DNA of 64,000 nucleotides, taken from assembly GCA_036768485.1 (NCBI GenBank), contig JAVLUZ010000142.1, positions 7,763,775-7,827,774 on the forward strand, given 5' to 3'. Numbering within the stretch: position 1 is the stretch's first letter; the number at the start of each line of letters is the position of its first letter. Positions 57,649 through 64,000 of this stretch are shown here, piece after piece. The DNA is from Mermis nigrescens (lineage: Eukaryota > Nematoda > Enoplea > Mermithida > Mermithidae). Both the position numbers and the translations under genes were made by a program. The notes below the pieces were generated by a model. It did not search any database and was not told the DNA's origin. It saw nothing but the letters and a program-made list of their open reading frames with translations.

Positions 57649-57949
57649 GTAAGGCTTTGTTCCTATTTGTTGGTGCGAAATCTTGTGCAGCAGAATAAAA
57701 TAAATCACCTAGCTGTAAAAATAAAACGAAATACAATCATTTATTACAGATTCTACGTGTTTAGTTCCTACTGCATATTATTTGCAGTCATAGAGATGAA
57801 ATCATACAATTTATTTCATCAAGCGCGTCATACACAAGTAAATCGTTTCATATGTGAACTACATAAAGAATTTGGTTTTGTCTTCTGAACCTTTCTTATT
57901 ATATTATTTTCAGTCTCCGTTAGTAGTTTTACCTGGTACCCTAGATGGC

Positions 57950-58170
57950 AACGCTATAACATAGGCAATGGTTAAGCATAGGCAATGGTTAACCATTACT
58001 CATGTTATAACATAGGCTAACGCTATAACATATACAATGGTTAAGGATAGGCGAGGGGTGGAGCCTTGCGCCCTGAGGTAGGGGCCAGGGCGCAATGGTT
58101 AGGGATAGGCAATGGTTAAGGATATACAATGGTTAAGCATAGACTAACGCTATAACATATGAGGACATAG
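57950..58170. repeat. degenerate minisatellite (AACGCTATAACATA / AGGCAATGGTTAAG)
   Basis: Two short units alternate irregularly at least ten times in total. Confidence 0.8.
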
Positions 58171-58179
58171 TTGAGGAGT

Positions 58180-58420
58180 GGAAGGGTAAATAAAGCCTAA
58201 GCTAAACTGAGACTATACCCGAACTAAATCTTAACTAAGACTAAACCTGAACTAAGGTGTAAACTAAGATGAAACCCGTACTAAGGTCTAAATAAAGCCT
58301 AGGTGTAAAGTAGACCTAAATGTAAAGTATACCTAAGTATAAACTAAGACTAAACTCGAACTAAGATTAAAACTAGACTAAACCTGAACTAATGTCTAAA
58401 TTAAGCCTAGAATGTATGTG
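58180..58420. repeat. degenerate minisatellite (CTAAACYTGAACTAAG)
   Basis: About 12-18-bp units rich in CTAAG/CTAAAC, diverged. Confidence 0.75.
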
Positions 58421-58824
58421 AGACGTTGTATAACATCCCAGTATATGCGCATGTGGACATCCCAGTACAAGTCTAAGTGTGTTTGGACATATCCACAGCA
58501 CCGCTTGTTGCATGTGTAAAGTATTTTTCAATGATAGTTTATTGTCTGACATGCTGATTCAATCATAGGCACGCTCATGGCAAGGCACGCCCTGGGAGGA
58601 GGGGAGGGGGAGTCGCCCCAACGCCCCCCGGCAATACTTATAAGCAGTGGTCAGCTCTTGCTACCACTGCCACGTGGGCTTAAATATGCCTTAAATGTGC
58701 TAAAATTAGACAAACTACGCCCAAGGACGGTGTAAACCAAGCCTAAGCATTATAGAAATTTATGTAGCAGTGTATGACTTGCTTAGACAAATTATGCGAC
58801 TAAACTTAAGCAGTAATGAGTTGA

Positions 58825-59046
<222 letters not shown>

Positions 59047-59139
59047 CTAGGTAGCGCGTTAGCGCGTATTCCTATAATATACTTAAGTACCCCCAACACC
59101 TGGGCACCCCCTACAGCTATAACGGGACACTTCTGGAAG

Positions 59140-61480
59140 GTGCTGTTTTTTTAAAAGAAAGATAATAAAAAAATTCGCTGCCCGTGTTTTTTTGTTTTCC
59201 TTGAAACTCAAAACTGACTGTGTAAAGAAGGTGTAAAGTTTTTGTGTAACGTTATAACATAGGACAAATTTTGGGACCTTTTTACTGCGGTATGTGGACA
59301 ACTGCGTATTGATGACTCGAAAGGATTGAACAGGATAGGATAATAGAGGGATGAATTCTACAGATGACACTTTTTTTGTTTTTTGAAATTCGCATTAGTT
59401 ATCGAATGGCAGTGTAAAGAGTGCGAAAATCTGGGGGTGAAAAAGCACTTTTTTGGTCGAGTTTTCAACCTGCCTATGTCCGATACTAACTCCGGTTATG
59501 AGTTTTTAAAATGTTTTCTGACAGAAATGTAGAGCGGATCAAGGGCTACATTCTGCATATAAGCAAAGTCTTCTATGCTCTATGGTGAGTTAGATCCTGG
59601 GGTTTAAAGTTTACACTCTAGTGGATGGTGTAAAAAAACGGATTTTAACTAAGATTTCTCTGCCAAATTTTTCCGCTTATGAGTCAGTGTAAATCGAAGA
59701 CAGCATTAATGAAGTGCCTCTCAGGGGCTAAACATCGCAGCAAACCGCATTTAAAAAACGCAATATTGAGTTATTTATGGGGGTGTAAAGTTCGAAATCA
59801 GAGGTAAAAAATGGGCGAAAAAACACGTTTTTTCGAAGTTTGATTGATAAATCATACCAAATAATTTTTGCAACAGAATTTTGGCGCACAGGAATGTACT
59901 ACGATTTAAAAGCTACAAATTGTACCAAACCGAATTTCTTTAAACTCAATGGGGAGTTCGGTACGGAATTGTAAAGTTTACAGTGTTCTAAATGATGGAA
60001 AATACGTTTTTGTTGCGTTTTTTGTTCGCCACTTTCTCCGTCCAGAAGTCAGGATAAGTCTAATAGAATAAAAATAAAGTGCTTTATATCGGGTGCATGT
60101 CAAAGCAAATTGTCTATACATTAATATTTAGCGAGTGTAAAGTCAAAAATTTGGAGTTTAAAATGCGTTTCTGTCTTGTTTTTTCTGCCTGCTTCTCCAG
60201 TTACGAGTCAGGGACACGTTTATCAAGTCTAGAAATGGACCAGGAACCAAATTTGATATGCCAGTCTGGCGCATATGTTTACACTCTACGGTGTTGTAAA
60301 GTAGTTTACACCAATTGTTAGTTTGCCCATAGAACATTATGTAGACTTAATTTTTTCATAAAAATTAATCGTTATATCGGAACAATATCAAAATTACGAA
60401 TCTGACTAAAATCTTCCTTACACTAGGTGTTTACATGAAGTTTACACTACATATGTATTTATCTTCGTTTTTGAGCATTCCAGAAACCTAATTTTTTCCT
60501 GGAGTCTAGAAGTTTTCAAAGGATCAAATGTGAGACATAACGTAGGCGCGTTTGTTTACATCCAACAGTGATGTAAAGTAGTTTACACTCATTGTTTATA
60601 TGTCCTCAGACCATTGTAGAGACATAATTTTTTCATGAATGTTGATCATAATATCCGAGTAATTTTTTACACTGCATGTTAGCCTTTGTTCTAGAGCATT
60701 GCAAAAACCGAAATTTTTTCCTGAGATATAAAAATTTACAGGGAATGAAATATATACGTCAGTTGGGCGCGCTTGCTTACACTCAGCAGTATTGCAAAGT
60801 GGTTTAAACCTAATGTTTATTGTCTTTAAAACATTATGGAGACTCATTTTTCCATAAATGTTGAAAAGTAATATCGGAGAAATATCAAAATTACGAATCC
60901 GACTAAAATATTCTTTACGCTATGTGTTTGTGTAAAGTTTACATTACGTGTTAACCTTATTTCGATAGACTTGCAGAGACTTTGTAACTGAAGTCAAGAA
61001 ATTTTCAAGGATTCATATGTGAGACATCAATTAAGTGAGTTTGTTTACCCTCAAAAGTAATCTAAAGTGATTTAAAAATTATGTTCAAGTGTCCTTAGAT
61101 CATTGAAGAGATGTAATTTTGTCTTAAATGGGTTGCATTAAAGTTAAATCCTTCTTAGCCGTGTTTATAATATGTTTCACAAAATCTTGCACATGGAGAG
61201 CTATCGTTTAATTGATGTAAATTGCCTGCAAAAGTGGTTTAAAATGAACCAGCAATCACACTACTGTGCACAGAAGTCGACAAAGATATGCAGCTTTATT
61301 GTAATCATGTACATTAATAAGCCGTAAACTGTTAGTATTCTCTACACCTAGTAGTTGTGTAAAGTTTGCACTATTCATTTGTTGTTAATATGTAGTCTAT
61401 ACTACAAATTTATTTTACTACCAAATCAAAGCGTTAGTGTTCCTTACATTTGATATTTGCGTGAAGTTTTTGAATTTTTG
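59140..61480 (+). repeat. R4 (TTTACAC-type) long repeat copy
   Basis: The left edge aligns with 26117 onward (agataataaaaaaattcg, gatgaattctacagatgacac, aactccggttatgag). Further in, a unit of about 220-280 bp (GTTTACACTC..GTAAAGTAGTTTACAC..ATTATGTAGACTTAATTTTTTC) recurs near 60280, 60555, 60780 and 61040. Confidence 0.75.
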
Positions 61481-62144
61481 CCGAAAAACTTTGTCTTCTA
61501 ATTTACCAACATCCCGCCTTTTCCATTTTCTTGAAGTTTAAAATCTTTTATAATTCTCTTAATAATTTAATGGTAGGTTTTAACTTTAAGTTTCTCTTGG
61601 TTTACAACTCTCGCTTAGCAAGCTCATTTTTCAAAACTTTTTCATAGTGATCAAGATTAGTCGCGTTTAGTTTAGAATTGGTGGACGGTCGTTATTTTAT
61701 TACTCGGCTTAAATAAACCAAGTGACTATCTTTTGATTATTTTCTTTATCGCAAATTCAAACGCCCAATTTTCAATTTGTAAATTGATCCAATTTTCAAT
61801 TTGAAAATTGATCAATTCGAAAATTGAAAATTAGTGTTTTCAATTTCAAAAGTCACAACACATTGTGCTTGTGTATTGATTGAGTGAGGATTTGCAATGT
61901 GAATTCGTTGGTTAAATATTTGTGCTTGATTATGAGTGAACTGCACATTAAGAAGAAATAACTTAATGGAGTTTTAATTTGAAAATGGATGGTGTCAATA
62001 AGGTTGTCTTGTTTAAAAAGGATAATGCTGATGTTAAGAACAACTATTGTTTTCCGCGTTCTTGGACTGTTGTCATTATTGTGGCATGTTACTGATTGTG
62101 TTTACTGACTGATGTACTGAAATCACGCTAATTAAAAGTAGTGT
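61481..62144. other. no gene; AT-rich palindrome
   Basis: 61768-61848 holds AATTTTCAATTTG/CAAATTGAAAATT-type inverted repeats. Nothing coding. Confidence 0.5.
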
Positions 62145-63175
<1,031 letters not shown>

Positions 63176-63404
63176 GCTCGACTTCCTGGTCCTTCGTCTC
63201 TTCCTGGTCCTTGCTTAAACGCGTGTTATCGAGTGATGTGTTATGCGTGTTGTGACACCAAGAATTAGGAGTAGTGATGCAACAATGCATTCGAACATTT
63301 ACACCCACTTAGGCGTATGGGTGATGAGGTCGTAGCGCCCATTGACTGCATACACAGATTGACGGCTTTCTAGCAGGCAGCAGGCCCTTCATGGTAGCAA
63401 CATT

Positions 63405-63776
63405 TTACCCGAGTAAACCTTTATTTGGTAATTTGGCGTTAAGACATTTTGAATTTGTTCCACAGCGTCTAAAGCCATACCTCTTATTTGCCTCTACACT
63501 TGGATCAGCTCTGCTCATCAATTCTAATGCTGGCTGCTTTTGCAGAGTGTGGCGACGCCTATCGTCTTTCCGAATAGTTTCCCACACAAGGGGGTCCGAG
63601 TCTAGCCTTGCTTTATTCCTGTTACAATAGCTCGGGGGTAGTGATAAATTATCTCTAGATGCAGTTTTAATAAATTTTCCCTTATTTTTGCAGAATTCCT
63701 GTACAGTTATAAAATCAATAGAGGGTCCCATGCCCCATTGTGGTTTATGGTCTACAATATTGAGCTTAAAAGCCAC
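63405..63776 (-). CDS. unidentified minus-strand open frame, possibly mobile-element derived
   Basis: 123 codons, for example FITVQEFCKNKGKFIKTASR and CNRNKARLDSDPLVWETIRK. Upstream on the same strand, coding-like words continue in other frames (near 63990-63780), suggesting a frameshifted remnant. I recognise no domain; transposon origin is a guess from context. Confidence 0.25.
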   Translation of the reverse strand: MAFKLNIVDHKPQWGMGPSIDFITVQEFCKNKGKFIKTASRDNLSLPPSYCNRNKARLDSDPLVWETIRKDDRRRHTLQKQPALELMSRADPSVEANKRYGFRRCGTNSKCLNAKLPNKGLLG

Positions 63777-64000
63777 TGAAGTTGAATTCCTACTTTGGAT
63801 TGAGTCTCTTTCTCCATTATACTAAAAACTTTGTCGGAATTCACATTTTTACGTTCAGTGAATGGTACAATTACAGGCTGGAGACAAAGCTTGGATGTGT
63901 GATTTCAGAAGCCAACCATGTTTTCAGGAGGACAGTCGAGTAGCATTTTCTGAATAAGCGCTCTCAAAAATAGGTTCCAATTCTTTAGATAGGTTTTGGC

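Overview
The window looks like a stretch of an AT-rich, intron-rich invertebrate animal nuclear genome. Coding sequence is split into short exons with GT..AG introns of 150 bp to 4.2 kb, and the rest is densely filled with small non-autonomous repeats. The K2P channels resemble the TWK type of nematodes and other ecdysozoans. I infer an ecdysozoan, possibly a nematode, but cannot name the species. All four recognisable genes lie on the + strand. I found no tRNA, rRNA or CRISPR array.

Layout. (1) 1.9-7.6 kb: three phase-compatible exons of the tRNA-queuosine alpha-mannosyltransferase QTMAN (GTDC1). Its 5' end is probably left of the window and the rest of its glycosyltransferase domain was not found. 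(2) 7.6-23.5 kb: no gene seen; repeats, a (TA)n tract, a large inverted repeat, an 87-bp tandem array, a G/T-only minisatellite, an inverted pair of minisatellites and a hAT-like element. (3) 23.5-25.5 kb: a complete two-exon EMC4 gene (183 codons, poly(A) signal). (4) 25.6-36 kb: repeat-dominated, with a long TTTACAC-type repeat, a foldback element, a 474-bp tandem repeat and a TIR element with 9-bp target duplications. (5) 36.0-48.3 kb: a nearly complete two-pore-domain potassium channel gene (K2P-1), eight exons. (6) 52.1-57.65 kb: a tandem paralogue (K2P-2) with three matching exons of identical length and phase, a frame-disrupted N-terminal exon, and no second half found. (7) 57.7-64 kb: satellites, two long (TA)n tracts, a second TTTACAC repeat copy, a second foldback element and an unidentified minus-strand reading frame.

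The genes are unrelated housekeeping genes (QTMAN in tRNA modification, EMC4 in ER membrane-protein insertion) followed by a local duplication of a K+ leak channel. The most distinctive content is the repeat landscape. At least eight families can be defined by comparing copies inside the window, named R1-R8 here. Several have clear ends, and the three best-delimited elements have target-site duplications. One short hairpin, GGCGCGAAGCGCC, recurs in unrelated repeat contexts throughout.

Repeat key. R1: about 250 bp, starts near CATACGTGGGCAGCA, ends near CCCCACGCCCAGGTGTG. R2: 200-350 bp, starts CATGCACAGCATGG and carries the GGCGCGAAGCGCC hairpin. R4: long TTTACAC-type repeat. R5: about 290 bp, ends ATGCACAGCAT. 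R6: short repeat at 7.0 and 50.9 kb. R7: repeat containing GGTACAGTAGCGATTTTAGTG-like core. R8: foldback family with CTAGCAAAGAAAAAT ends.
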